The notes beneath the pieces are model-generated. The model was not told the origin of the DNA. It did not search any database and saw only the letters and a program-made list of their open reading frames with translations. From Symsagittifera roscoffensis (lineage: Eukaryota; Xenacoelomorpha; Acoela; Convolutidae), in assembly GCF_963678635.1 (NCBI RefSeq), contig NC_087066.1:50897581-50961580 (forward strand): a stretch of DNA of 64,000 nt, written 5' to 3'. Below, piece after piece: positions 8,269 through 18,350 of the stretch (position 1 is the first letter of the stretch; every line of letters starts with the position of its first letter). The translations under genes were made by a program, and so were the position numbers.

Positions 8269-8868
8269 GTGATGGCATCTGCTATGTGTCAAGCATATCC
8301 CGATTTTCATTTGGACTACAATGCAAAATCTCATTTTATCTCTGTCTCAGAAAACTTATATGAAAAATTAATTGTCACCCGAAAATACTGTGTATCTAAC
8401 CATTCATCATTCTGCCCAGTGGAAAATTGCAAATTTCACTTAGTATTAATCGGGTCATCGCTCGATCAGATTTTGCAAAGATTAGATAAATATCATTTCT
8501 TTTATCAAATTGTTGACTGTATATATACCTTATACAAATACAGATTCTATTCCAATTTTATGTTATCAAGAGGTGAAGTTTTCAATCAATTGAATCGTGC
8601 AGTCGAACACAACTTGAACTGTAGAATACCGCAAAAATTACCCAGTGTTGCAAAAAAACGTCTGCTGCGAAAACAATTCAAAAGACATTATCTCAGTTCT
8701 GCTCAGAAGCTTGCGTCCACTCAGACTCTTAGATCAGCTTCTTTGAAAAGGATTCGAAAAGTTCAAAACTCAAAGTATGAGACTGATTTGTTGAAAAATG
8801 TTGATTGTTTCATTGATGGTTATGGTACTGTAAATAGTGAGCGTATCAATTTTTCTATTAATAATTGA
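8269..8868 (+). CDS. Polinton hypothetical protein, 199 residues
   Basis: An intact plus-strand frame, transcribed opposite to the capsid/ATPase block. The Met pair at 8269 follows a TATA-like box and a CArG dyad. The N-terminal half has scattered Cys and His residues (KYCVSNHSSFCPVENCKFH, roughly C-x8-C-x5-C-x2-H) that could bind metal. A middle aromatic segment (YHFFYQIVDCIYTLYKYRFY) follows. The C-terminal third is very basic (KKRLLRKQFKRHYLSSAQKL, SLKRIRKVQ), so nucleic-acid binding is plausible. I do not recognise the family. It could be an early regulatory protein given its own promoter, which is inference. Confidence 0.6.
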   Translation: MMASAMCQAYPDFHLDYNAKSHFISVSENLYEKLIVTRKYCVSNHSSFCPVENCKFHLVLIGSSLDQILQRLDKYHFFYQIVDCIYTLYKYRFYSNFMLSRGEVFNQLNRAVEHNLNCRIPQKLPSVAKKRLLRKQFKRHYLSSAQKLASTQTLRSASLKRIRKVQNSKYETDLLKNVDCFIDGYGTVNSERINFSINN

Positions 8869-9729
8869 ACATTTGTTTATAAAAATCTTGTCAAAAATGT
8901 TTTTATTTATAGTCAAGTTTTTTCAACGAATAAACTCACAATTGTCATCTCCTGTGCAAAAATTAACTCGCAAGATGCAATTTTTGATTCGATATTTTCA
9001 ACACGTTTGCAAAACTTTAATTAATTTTTTTAAAAGATGCAAAAATTGTTTTGGTTTTTTAACGAGTGTGCAAAATTTTTCAAAAAATTTTGTGTTCGAC
9101 GCAAGTTTTTTTGTGTTATTTTTTAAAACAAATGCAAAAATGTAACTTCTTTTTTCTTATGCATATAAAAAAATTGCTAAATTTTATTGTAAAAAACTTG
9201 TTAAATTAATGCTAAAATTTTTTCATAATTGCTGACTTTGAGTGCTATTCCCTATCTTAATTTATTGTTTTTCCAATATTTTTGATCAATATACATGCAA
9301 AAAATGGATTTTTTTATGATCAAAATTAAATCAAAAATTTTCTCTTACTTTAATTATTAACAGTGCAAGAAAATCCTCTTTCAGTTTTCTTTAAAATGCG
9401 AAAATAGTTAATGAAATTTTTCTTAATTTGCGAGATTTTCTTTGATTTTTTTAACAAGTGTGCAAACAAGTTATGAATATTTTTGCATGGTGCAAAAATT
9501 AAGGTAAAACTTATAACATAATTGCAAAAAGTGGTTTAATTTTTTTGCAATCTTTTTAACAAAATTCTGTAAAAATATTTAAAAGATGCATAATAAGTTT
9601 CATTATAACAAAGTTTTACGTTTGAATTTTCTTAATAAACATTTCTATGATCTCTTTGTTCCTATCTCTTTAAAATAAAATTAATAGATGCAAGGAACTT
9701 TAATTACAAAACACAAGACAATAACCAAT
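8869..9729 (+). other. TGCAA-rich, strand-biased non-coding block
   Basis: An 860-bp AT-rich stretch between two convergent genes. It holds about a dozen TGCAA words, often TGCAAAAATT (for example near 8956, 9035, 9068, 9131, 9293, 9490 and 9522). Almost all are on the plus strand; the reverse word TTGCA is rare (one near 9483). A frame at 8837-9145 is compositional and I do not regard it as a gene. Confidence 0.55.
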
Positions 9730-10200
9730 TTATTTACAAATCAAAAGCTGTCGAGCAGCTGAGTTTTCAAAATTTTGCAATTTCTCAATGGAGCGCAAAG
9801 CTGGTCTTGCCTCCATCACTGGTGGTTGGCTTGGTAGTTCGCTGACTAGAGTTCTTGGCTTAGAGAACCCATCATCCTCTTCGATGGTAATTGGGTTGCC
9901 CATAGATCCCTCTTCCCAAGGAAATTGTCGAACGGTTGAGCCACATATCCAGAGTCAGGTGTTTCGGGGTAGTTCATTCCCACATGCTAGGCCACTTCCT
10001 CCATCATTTGCATTTCTCCAAGTTGGTTCCCTGTAGGAGGTACTTGCGTTATATGATGTTAGTTGAAGTCCCTGCGCATCACCTCCACCATGGGCCAGAC
10101 TTGGATTGGGATGTCCATTCGTGCCAGAAAAACTCCACAAACTATTTCTCGCACTTGGATTTGTACTAAATCAGCCAAAAATCCCACCGAGAACATAAGG
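9730..10200 (-). pseudogene. Polinton Gly/Asn/Pro-rich protein with two stops
   Basis: One minus-strand frame is open apart from two TGA codons, one near 10170 and one near 9953. It reads through SLWSFSGTNGHPNPSLAHGG, GLQLTSYNASTSYREPTW, ITIEEDDGFSKPRTLVSE and RPALRSIEKLQNFENSAARQ before TAA at 9730-9732. GC content and codon use are higher than in the surrounding DNA, which supports coding. The sequence is low in hydrophobic residues and looks disordered, like a scaffold or linker protein. No known family is recognised. The CCAAT-box array lies upstream of it. Confidence 0.5.
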
Positions 10201-10780
10201 TTGTTGTTTTGTACTGTACTGAGAAGATCATTTTGCGCAATAAGTTGAGTTAACGATACAGAGTAAAAACAAAATTTACAGTTGAGAGGGAGAAAGATGA
10301 CGGTGGTTAAGTTGAAATTAATGTATTTAGAGCTGAGAGAGGAGGTAGTTGACGCTAGTTAAGTTTTAAAAAAATGATTTTTTTTAAGAGAGAAGGGTAC
10401 CTTCAACTGGAATGTGTGGGTTTAACCAATCAGAATGGATTTTCCTTATTTGGATTGTAGTCGTGTCCAATCAGATTTTAGTTTCGTTTTATGGAATTCT
10501 TATAGAAAACTCGTGTCCAATTGGAAACAAAGCTCCTTTTTTTACATTGTCGTTTCCAATCAGAAAAATGATTATTTTTGTTCAAGTTGTCGTATCCAAT
10601 CAGACAATGATTTACCTTTTAAGAACTTAAGTCTTCCAAATAAGTAAAAATATACACAAAAGCAATCGCAAAAAATAAATGACCAAAAATTGTTTGCTGT
10701 AAAAATAAGAAATATTGCCGATATAAGTAACAAATGAAGAAAAATTTTTAAAAAAAGTAGCATCTCTGCAAGTCTTCTCA
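10201..10780. other. Non-coding stretch holding the CCAAT array
   Basis: AT-rich DNA with purine-rich patches near 10285-10345. Apart from the CCAAT array no site or gene is seen. Short frames here are fragments of the repeat units. Confidence 0.45.
10426..10603. promoter_or_regulatory. Array of five CCAAT boxes at about 40-50 bp spacing
   Basis: CCAATCAG occurs at 10426, 10467, 10556 and 10596, and CCAATTGG at 10517. Four copies share the longer unit TCGTNTCCAAT. CCAAT followed by CAG matches the NF-Y (CBF) recognition consensus. The array lies between the minus-strand gene at 9730-10200 and a minus-strand frame at 10781-11269, with the plus-strand polymerase beyond, so it could serve genes on either side. 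Regulatory activity is inferred. Confidence 0.6.
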
Positions 10781-11230
10781 TCAAGTTATAATATAATATA
10801 TAAAATCGATAAGAAATTGCTGATTTTCGAGCAGAAATTCAAGTTCTTTGATTTTGATGTAGATTTGAGACGATAACTCAAAGTTGATGAACTTTTCAAA
10901 GCAAATCTCTAAAAATCTGATACCAAACCTGATAATGCAAGATTTTGACTTTTGACAGTCTTTAAAAAAATGGAGGAAAAATGAACTTTGCTGGGAAGTT
11001 TTGACAAATTTGGGAGTTGGATATGGAATAAAAAGACTCTTTGAAATATTATCGTACGACTTTTTTATTAAATTCGAGTTTTCTAAAATAAAAAAAATTT
11101 CTTTCCTAGTCAAGTGTAACTCAGCAGTAAGTTTATAGCTTTGATACGCAATATGTGGATCAAAAGTAAACTCTTTGATTGAGGAAGTTTCCTTAAAGAG
11201 ACCTTTACTTAGTCGAAGAACTCTATTTTG
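10781..11230 (-). CDS. Hypothetical minus-strand ORF abutting truncated polymerase
   Basis: A 162-codon minus-strand frame whose 5' end overlaps the first codons of the polymerase remnant. Within it are KEFTFDPHIAYQSYKLTAEL, HLTRKEIFFILENSNLI and a C-terminal helix-rich part (IYIKIKELEFLLENQQFLI). No motif is recognised. On the plus strand this region has many stops and does not supply the missing polymerase N-terminus. It could be an unrelated gene, or part of an inserted or inverted segment that replaced the polymerase N-terminus. Confidence 0.4.
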   Translation of the reverse strand, partial: QNRVLRLSKGLFKETSSIKEFTFDPHIAYQSYKLTAELHLTRKEIFFILENSNLIKKSYDNISKSLFIPYPTPKFVKTSQQSSFFLHFFKDCQKSKSCIIRFGIRFLEICFEKFINFELSSQIYIKIKELEFLLENQQFLIDFIYYIIT

Positions 11231-13809
11231 GACAACATTAAGAAAAATCAACTCATCGATTTGAAACAAGATCTGGAGAGATATGTAATTACTTTACCTG
11301 TTTTTGGATTTAACAGCGGTAGATATGATTTGAATTTGATCAAATCTTTTTTATTCCCTTATTTAATTAGCGATAAAGAACAAGAAACATCAGTCATCAA
11401 AAAAGTAAATGACTTTATATCTTTTAAGTTTGGAGATCAACAATTTCTCGACATAATGAAGTTTCTGGGTGGAGCAACTACTCTGGACTCTTTTCTCAAA
11501 GCCTATAAAACTAGCGAAACGAAAAAATTTTTTCCCTACGAGTGGTTTGATAACCCAGACAAACTTGATTTTCCCGAATTGCCACCGTATGAAGCTTTTT
11601 TCAGTAAACTTAGAAACAACAATCCTTAGAAACAACCATAGACAAAGACTCCCTTGATTATGAGAAGCTTAAAAAAAGTGGGTTTGACGAAGAACAGGCA
11701 CTGAAAAAGCTTCAAATCAAGACTATTCTTCCATCTGGATTAGATAACTTCAAATACTTGCAAGAGACTTAACAGAAAAACGGAATGACAGTGTTCAAAG
11801 ACTTTTTGAAGTGGTACAACAACAAGGATGTAGTCCCAACTCTGGAGGCAATGCAAAAAATGATTCATTTTTATCATAACAAGGGGATAGATTTTATTGA
11901 AACTTGGATGCACACTTCCAAATCGTGCTAAAGACTTGTGAAAGTGATAAAGACTTGTGTGAAAAAATAAGAGAGGACATGACTGGTGGACCTTCCATTG
12001 TTTTCACTTGAAAAACTGTTGTTGATGAAACATACACCAGAAATTCATCAAATGTTTGTAAATCAATCGTTGGAATTGATGCAAGCCAGCTTTACCCTTT
12101 CTCAATGTGTCAAGATATGCCAACAGGACTGTACACGAGATGGGAGTTTGACACTGATATGCCAAAATTCAAGGCTAGTCATTATCGAACTCGCAACTTT
12201 GAGAACATGGTCATGTTTTTCTATCAATAATCAAGACCAGAATGAAAAATTGAGAGCTTTTTTACATCTGGAAAACAGAAAAAATCGACTGTTTTAATGT
12301 TGATGGTTACTGCGATCACTGTAAAACAGTATTCGAAGCAATGGGATGCAACTACCACTTCTGTTCCTGTCAAGAAGCTCGTCTCTCCTTAACAGAACAA
12401 AATATTGAGCGAGGAAACAAGAAGAGGGAGATGGATGATATGCGAAGAGAATACATTAAAGAGAAAGGATACAAAGTTGAAGAAATGTGGGAGTGTGACT
12501 GGTGGGAAAGTTTCGAAACCAATGACAAGATCAAAAATCACGTCAGAACCCACTTTCCCTATGCAAGGCCTCTTTCTATCGACTCCCTTCTAGCAAAAAT
12601 AAAAGAGGGATCTCTTTTTGGCTACGTTCAGTGCAATTTAGTTGTTCCAGATGAGCTAAAATCAAAATCTGCCAACTTTCCTCCAATTTTCAAAAACATT
12701 GAAGTTGGAAGAAATGGTATTGGAGACTACATGAAAAAGTATGCGATCGAGAACGAAATGTTAAAGCATCCTCGGAGAATGCTGATATCTAGTTTCAAGC
12801 TGGAAAATGGAACAGTGATAACTCCTCTGTTCAAATTTTATTTGGAACTTGGCTTGCAGTGCAGTAAAATTTACCGTTTTGTTCAGTATACTCCACGGAA
12901 ATGTTTCAATAACTTCGTTCAATCGGTGGTTGATGCGAGAAGAGAAGGAGATGAAAACCCTCTATCAGGAGTTGTAGCAGAAACTTAAAACTTTTGGGTA
13001 ATTCCTCGTATGGATATCAGATCATGGATAGATCGAGACATACAATCGCAAAATATCTGAACGATGAAAAACTCATTAGGCGATCAATGAACTATTGTTC
13101 AAAAGATTGAATACAGTTGAAAAAGACTTGTATGAGGTGGAGTTGTTGAAATGAACGATTGAACTTAGAGAACCCATCATCGTTGGATTTTTCATTCTGC
13201 AGTATGCAAAACTGAGAATGTTGGAAAGATACTATAACTTCTTCGACGAATTCTGTGATGTAAGCAAATTTGAAGAGTTGAAGATGGAAACAGACTCACT
13301 TTACTTTGCACTTGCTGAAGAAAATTTATACGACTGTATCAAACCAGATAAGAGAGCTGCTTGGGAAAAAATGAGGGAAAATGACTGTAGAGACTCTTTC
13401 AAGGGGGATGCAAAATCTAATTTCTTCCCTCGAACGTGTTGCAGTACGCATAAAAAGCATGATAAGCGGGAGCCGGGACTTTTTAAAGAAGACTTTAGAT
13501 GTACAGAAATGCTCTGTTTGTGTAGCAAGACATATTGCAGCTTGGCAACATTTGAAATATAAGTTCAAATTTAGCAGTAAAGGATTAAACAAACGGGTTC
13601 TAGAAGATTCTGCAGACAGTCCCATGTCAAAATACAGGAGATTGCTTGATGAAGCAATTAACCTTACATCTAGTAACAGAGGATTCAGAACTATAAATCA
13701 TATGGTGGCCACATATGAACAGACAAAGAAAGGACTCAGCTATTTTTATCCAAAAAGACAAGTACAAGATGATGAAATTGATTCAAAACATTTAGCTTAT
13801 AAGAACTGA
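11228..13809 (+). pseudogene. POLB: Protein-primed type B DNA polymerase, N-terminally truncated
   Basis: Conserved blocks appear in order but in changing frames. An exonuclease II-like block is GFNSGRYDLNL (about 11306), followed by the TPR-type FLGGATTLDSF region. Motif A is GIDASQLYP at 12072-12098, and a Cys/His-containing insertion lies near 12300-12370. Motif B is KLLGNSSYGY at 12988-13017. Motif C reads METDSLYF near 13284-13307, keeping the second Asp of the usual DTDS. The first part of the exonuclease domain is missing. Breaks include a stop near 11629, an in-frame TAA near 11770, frameshifts around 11900-12060 and 12300, and a one-base shift at 12986. The family replicates Polinton DNA by protein priming. 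Confidence 0.9.
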
Positions 13810-13985
13810 TCTGTTGTAGCAAAATTATTCATGATGTCGTGTTATATTGGTTTTATGATATTAAAATGTAAAATGTTGCGGCAAACTTGTTATACAATGC
13901 AGTGATTTATATGATTTTTGTAATTTAATTTTTTTTCGCTCAAAAAAATTGATTTTTTTTCGAAGTCTCTGTAAGTTTCAGCATT

Positions 13986-14344
13986 GTTTCAATTAGATAG
14001 AAAGTAAAACTATCGTTACAATTAGATAGAAAGTAAGCTTATCTAATAAATTTGGTCAAATAATAGCTAATCTTATCGTGTTTTGAATTTTTTTTGAAAA
14101 AATTTTCAATTTTTTTGATAAAAATTCCAAGTGTTCGCACAAAAACTCTTACCATTGACTTACCATGCACCAAAAAACTAAATACATAACCTAAATTCTA
14201 CAATCTACACGTAATTAGCAACTAATTGTTGCCAATTAGATAACGCGCGCCAAAAACTCGTGCGAAAAAAAAAAATTAAAAACCCAAGTAGATAACGCGC
14301 GCCAAAAATTTTGCGAAAAAAAATAAAAAAAACTTACAATCGGT
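13986..14344 (-). repeat. Polinton right terminal inverted repeat
   Basis: Reverse complement of the left end. It carries a small tandem duplication of a block containing the GCGCGC core (near 14237-14247 and 14293-14303) that the left end lacks, and a twofold TTAGATAGAAAGTAA word at about 13995-14033. The 13810-13985 stretch before it is non-coding. Confidence 0.88.
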
Positions 14345-14822
14345 ATTCCCTACCTTAATACATAGCATGGCGGACCGGAAATTTATAACGTATCTTAATA
14401 CATGGGGTCCACCATGCACCCCCCTCCTGATCAGACTCAACATCTACTACTAGGCTGTTTAGGTGTATCATGATCCGCAGTAATAAAATCGGTAAGTGTT
14501 TTTCCAACAACAATAGGGTTGTAAAATACTGGAGGATACTGATTGTTTTCAAGTATGGACATTCCTAAGTTTAAGCCACCAATAAATAAGTACCAGGATG
14601 AGCATGAACGATAAGCTCTGTAACCATGCCTGGTACAATGAAACGCTTATACCTCGTAGGAGAAACAGCGCGGAAGTTCATGCACAGTTCAGTGTCTCTA
14701 AGTTTATGGTTCATGGCATATTGACTTAAGGGCAGGCTACAACAAAGTTGCAAAAAAATGTGTGTAGGAGAAAAAATTTTTAAAAATTTTTCATTTTTTG
14801 TATATTTCATCAATCCTTTCAT
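14345..14822 (-). pseudogene. Unassigned coding fragment
   Basis: Two minus-strand frames join near 14575. The first has CMNFRAVSPTRYKRFIVPGM and VTELIVHAHPGTYL. The second continues with NLGMSILENNQYPPVFYNPI and VVGKTLTDFITADHD before a stop. The composition looks coding and the frame change at the junction is a one-base slip. I do not recognise the protein. It lies just outside the Polinton, so it may be a fragment of another element or of a host gene. Confidence 0.35.
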
Positions 14823-15639
14823 TTTAAACTACTCCATAGAAACTAAAACGCAATCGAAAAACTCAGCACTTGGCAGTGATACAAGCAGTCTTCTTGAAGT
14901 ATATTTGTGATTGATTTTGGCCTGATCTTCTGTCTTTTAGGAAGGACAGATTATTGTGTCCGTTTTTTGTAACGAAAATAACGGATTATTTGTACTCGGG
15001 GTGGTTTTTTTTCTTAGACAGTTTTCGACTTTTTAACTAGTTAATATCATTCAAAGGGTTTTGTAGTCTTAAGCTTAAATTTGAAAAACATCTTTTCGTA
15101 AGTTTATGAGTGATTAACAATGCCATTTTGGCCAATAGGGACAATCATCGTTCCAATTATTAGCAATCAATCCAAAAGTGATTGAAGATAGCTTATTTTT
15201 TTGTATAATTGATTCTTTCTAGGAGCGAAATTTGTCAGTTTGTACTTCATGTGGCGTGTGGTGGGATGCTTTCAAAAATCACAAATTAAAAAAAGTTTTA
15301 ATTTTATTACATTCAATTTGTTCATGTTAATTCTGCCATTTAAATTCATAGGCCTTAAAAGGCGGTCAGAGCATTCAGGTCTTCAACCTGATACGAGAAA
15401 TTTTGTTTTTCTATAAATTTAAGGTATACTCAAAGCACTTTTGCCATAGAAGTAGTCTTTTGTTTCTGTGTGTTTTGCTTATTTTGTGTGTTTTTCCAGA
15501 AACACAAGAAGCAAATGTTTTCTCAGGTAAGAAAACTAGCAAAATTATAAGGCATCCAAGTTGCAGTTTGGAATCTATTTTAAAGGTAAGCTAAGGAGTT
15601 TAATCTGTTGAGTTTATTTCATTTAAAAAAAAGTTATTT
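14823..15639. other. No gene; contains first copy of a small structured repeat
   Basis: AT-rich DNA without a convincing reading frame. The stretch from about 15260 to 15405 resembles 18205-18350, and the structured core is listed separately. Confidence 0.4.
15351..15405 (+). repeat. Structured small repeat, copy 1
   Basis: The core CCTTAAAAGGCGGTCAGA is followed by a hairpin with stem CAGGT/ACCTG, then TACGA and a T-rich stretch. A second copy at 18297-18350 has a different but still paired stem. The T-run after this copy could end RNA polymerase III transcription. I do not recognise an RNA family. Confidence 0.35.
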
Positions 15640-15689
15640 TTTATGTGGCTATAAGGCCTCTATTTCAAATAAAATCAATTGTTCAAAAA

Positions 15690-16040
15690 GATGGCTTCTT
15701 TTTTGGATTAAATTGTTAGAATTTTTTTTAAAAGTATCTGGACTACAAGTTACCGCAATCGTAAATTGAAAGATAGGTCGGGGGTTGGAGCCCACCGGAA
15801 GATTCTTTTCTGGCAACAAATAGACTAGATTTAGCCAATTTCTGATCAGAAATAAGAGAAAACAAAAAAGAAATTCCCTGCTTGATTCATACTTTTCAAA
15901 AGCATTCTGGCCAGATTTGTCGATTAAAAGTTCAGTATTTGTTGTCAAAGTTTAAGAATTTTTTGGGTACGGATAAGGTGTAAGCAGAGATTTAATCCGT
16001 CTTAGAAATTGTTCCAAATTGAATTGAAGCAAGCTGTTTC
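15690..16040 (+). repeat. tRNA-derived SINE, copy A
   Basis: It begins with a tRNA-like head. An A-box-like stretch lies at 15742-15756 (ACTACAAGTTACCGC) and a B-box-like GGGTTGGAGCC at 15782-15792. A body follows with an ATTTCTGATCAGAAAT palindrome near 15840. Related heads and bodies occur on the minus strand at 50290-50635 and 62330-62665. Copies A and B occupy equivalent positions in the inverted segmental repeats, so the SINE was present before that duplication. Confidence 0.6.
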
Positions 16041-16298
16041 ATCCATTTAACGTTTAGCTATATGCTAAATGTTTTACTTACTTGACTTTTACACAGCGTG
16101 TGGAGTGATGATTTTGGCAAAAAAAATCTGGATTTTTTTATTTGTATAGGTTTTTTGTTTTTTTTAAAAAAACAAATTTTTGCATGGGTTTTCATAACTA
16201 AGTCATTAGCTCATTATAAGTAACTATGTCTGTTGCATGTGTTTGAAGTATAAAAATGTAAGAAAAAACTGACGGCTCGAAGAAGTGAAGTAGAGCAA

Positions 16299-16568
16299 TC
16301 AACCGGCGTCGATCAAATGTTGAATGCAAATTTTAATTCTTACGTGACCTTCAGACTTCATGTTGTTTCCAAAGGTAAATTGACCTGCGATTTTTCCTTG
16401 AAATTGGTCATTTGCTCTTTTGAAGTGAACTTTGTCTGTCCCAAACTTTTGCACTTCCCTATCACAGCAGGCTTGAGTTGAGATGGTCGAAACAAACGAA
16501 GCTGAGATAAAAATAAAACAGATTTGAATCAAAAAAAATATTTGTTGCTGTGATTCTGAACGGAACAA
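16299..16568 (-). CDS. Small secreted-type ORF in segmental repeat
   Basis: An 89-residue frame with an N-terminal hydrophobic segment (IFFLIQICFIFISASFVS, about residues 10-27) typical of a signal peptide. It is followed by a short domain containing FKRANDQFQGKIAGQFTFG and ending CIQHLIDAG plus TGA. The final 47 or so codons recur with the same stop in two tandem units of the inverted partner (49173-49317 and 49527-49671) without indels. Differences between those units are mostly amino-acid changing, so I see no clear sign of purifying selection. It may be the last exon of a duplicated gene or a transposon-borne ORF. Function unknown. Confidence 0.4.
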   Translation of the reverse strand: MFRSESQQQIFFLIQICFIFISASFVSTISTQACCDREVQKFGTDKVHFKRANDQFQGKIAGQFTFGNNMKSEGHVRIKICIQHLIDAG

Positions 16569-18296
16569 TCTGAATTGGCAACAAACCGAAGCAACCTACG
16601 ATTTTTGTTGCACTGAATATATCATCATTTTGACAAAGAATCCTTTCACCACTTTTTTTTCTGGCGGCTGCTACAGCAATGGAATTTATCTGAAATAACA
16701 AAACTGCGCGTTGCTAACTTTTATCAGTTTAGGGTAATTCGTCAGAATAAAAGTTATTGATCTTTGTCTTCTTTGAAAAAAAGCAATGAAGGTCTGGCTA
16801 CAGAAGGATCAACTTTTGGACCTTAAATTTACTTTCCTTTGCTCCCAAACTACTTTGGTTGCAGAACCAATCATCACTTGCTTGTCACTTCTTTAGATGA
16901 AATAAGAGCTTGATAAAATTTTTGATAAAACAGATCGCACATCCGAAGTACTTATTGTTTCATTTTGAGCTGAACTCTGAACAAGATTTCGATTACTGAG
17001 TTTTATGGAGATTAAAAAAGGCTCTACAAGAAGGAAGTTGGAGTAGAAAAAATGCTGTTGAATTGCATAAATATTTCAATCAACTAATCCACTTTTATGA
17101 TCTTTTGAAGAGGAAAAATGTAGAGGCCAAAAAGTAGAGTGCATAATAGTTATAATTTTTTTTGTTTTTTTTTGTGCAAAAATTGGGGTCTATTTTTTGA
17201 CGATCTTTCTCGGGTAAGAGTTTGTTCGTTTTGGCGAGTTTTGTTATTTTTTTCCAAGACTTGCACAAAGTTTCATCAGCTGCAATGTTTTCCGCTATCA
17301 AGAATTCTGAACAAACTAAAATTTTAGAAAATGTTTACAAATATTGGACATTGAAATTAAACGCTTTTACTGACAACTGCTACGTTTTGAGAGATTTTGA
17401 ACAGATTTTGAAACCATGCGTTTTTTCGAAAAAACGGTTTGAAGTAGCATTTCACAAAGGTACCAATTTTGCATTGTGTTTTTGATCAGTAGTGGTAAAC
17501 TGATAAAATTTTGACAAATCAGTGCTTGAAATTGCAATTTTTGGCAGCAATGTATCAATAATAGATGAGCTTGCTCGATCATTGTTCTGTTGGTATTGAG
17601 GTTCATTTTGAAAATTGCAGCAATAAAATTTTTACCCGATGCGTCGTGATGATAAATTTTTTGCTCATACCAGATGGAAACTATAAAAGAAGCTGATATA
17701 GGAATCCAGTGTTTTAAAATTGTTTCTTTTTCTGTTAAAGAAGTTCAGGTTTTGCGAGGGTTTTTTCAACTATCTAAACCAAAAAAATATCTGCCATTGT
17801 ATTTTGGAAAATGTTCCGAAAATTTAATTTTCAAACCGTGGGTGCCCTTATGTGTGAAAAACTTAAAGAAATCCACTGAAACTTATGGTTTGCGGTAAAC
17901 AACTTTCGCGAAGTTATTGTTGCTCAATGAACCACTGAAGGATTGTAATTTTGCGTAAAAAATGATGTTAACTTTGCTGCGCCTGCAAAAGAGCAAGAAA
18001 TTTCAATTTTATATTTTTGTGAAAGTTATTGAAATGGATAGAAACATATTCTTTCGAGTAATTTTTGGTCTTGGTTCATCAATGATTTTTCCTTGAATTT
18101 TGAATTAATGCTTCAAAGATGAATCCTAGAACAGACATCTATGTTTCAGTCATGATTTATTAATGTACCGTCAATTTACTTTGATTCAATGCTTGTTATT
18201 TAAAGTGTGGGGGACGATTTCACATGAATCTAAAACAAAAAAAGAACATTTTATTTTATTACATTTAATTTTTTCACGTTATTATTGCTCCGTAGA

Positions 18297-18350
18297 CCTT
18301 AAAAGGCGGTCAGATTGTTCAGGGCGTCGCCCTGGTACGAACAGTCTTGT
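18297..18350 (+). repeat. Structured small repeat, copy 2
   Basis: Same core as 15351-15405 (CCTTAAAAGGCGGTCAGA) with a six-pair hairpin CAGGGC/GCCCTG. An outer stem (GATTGTTC with GAACAGTC, one G-U pair) flanks the sequence GGTAC. The stem bases differ from copy 1 yet remain paired. Confidence 0.38.

Larger units (their letters stand above)
1..14344. mobile_element. Polinton/Maverick DNA transposon, defective
   Basis: A 14.3-kb element bounded by terminal inverted repeats. Inside, in the order typical of these self-synthesising transposons, are protease, capsid, integrase and packaging-ATPase genes on the minus strand and a protein-primed type B DNA polymerase on the plus strand at the far end. 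Family knowledge: Polintons encode PolB, a retroviral-type integrase, an adenovirus-like protease, an FtsK-like ATPase and double and single jelly-roll capsid proteins. Most core genes carry in-frame stops or frameshifts and the major capsid gene is reduced to its C-terminal part, so this copy cannot be autonomous. The right end lies near 14344. The left end lies at or just within the window start, because an ACCGAT-GTAAG motif recurs in inverted form near 7 and 14344. I could not find a matching 6-bp target duplication. Confidence 0.93.
15640..18200 (+). repeat. Segmental repeat, copy 1 (inverted partner at 47.6-50.6 kb)
   Basis: Homology in reverse complement to 47640-50640 runs through several landmarks. 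These are the SINE at its left edge, a block at 16297-16480, a block at 17095-17620 and a block at 17670-18190. The copies have diverged by substitutions and indels. The partner also contains a 354-bp internal tandem duplication and a hAT-like MITE that this copy lacks. It could be a non-autonomous transposon family or an old duplicated genomic segment. Confidence 0.7.
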
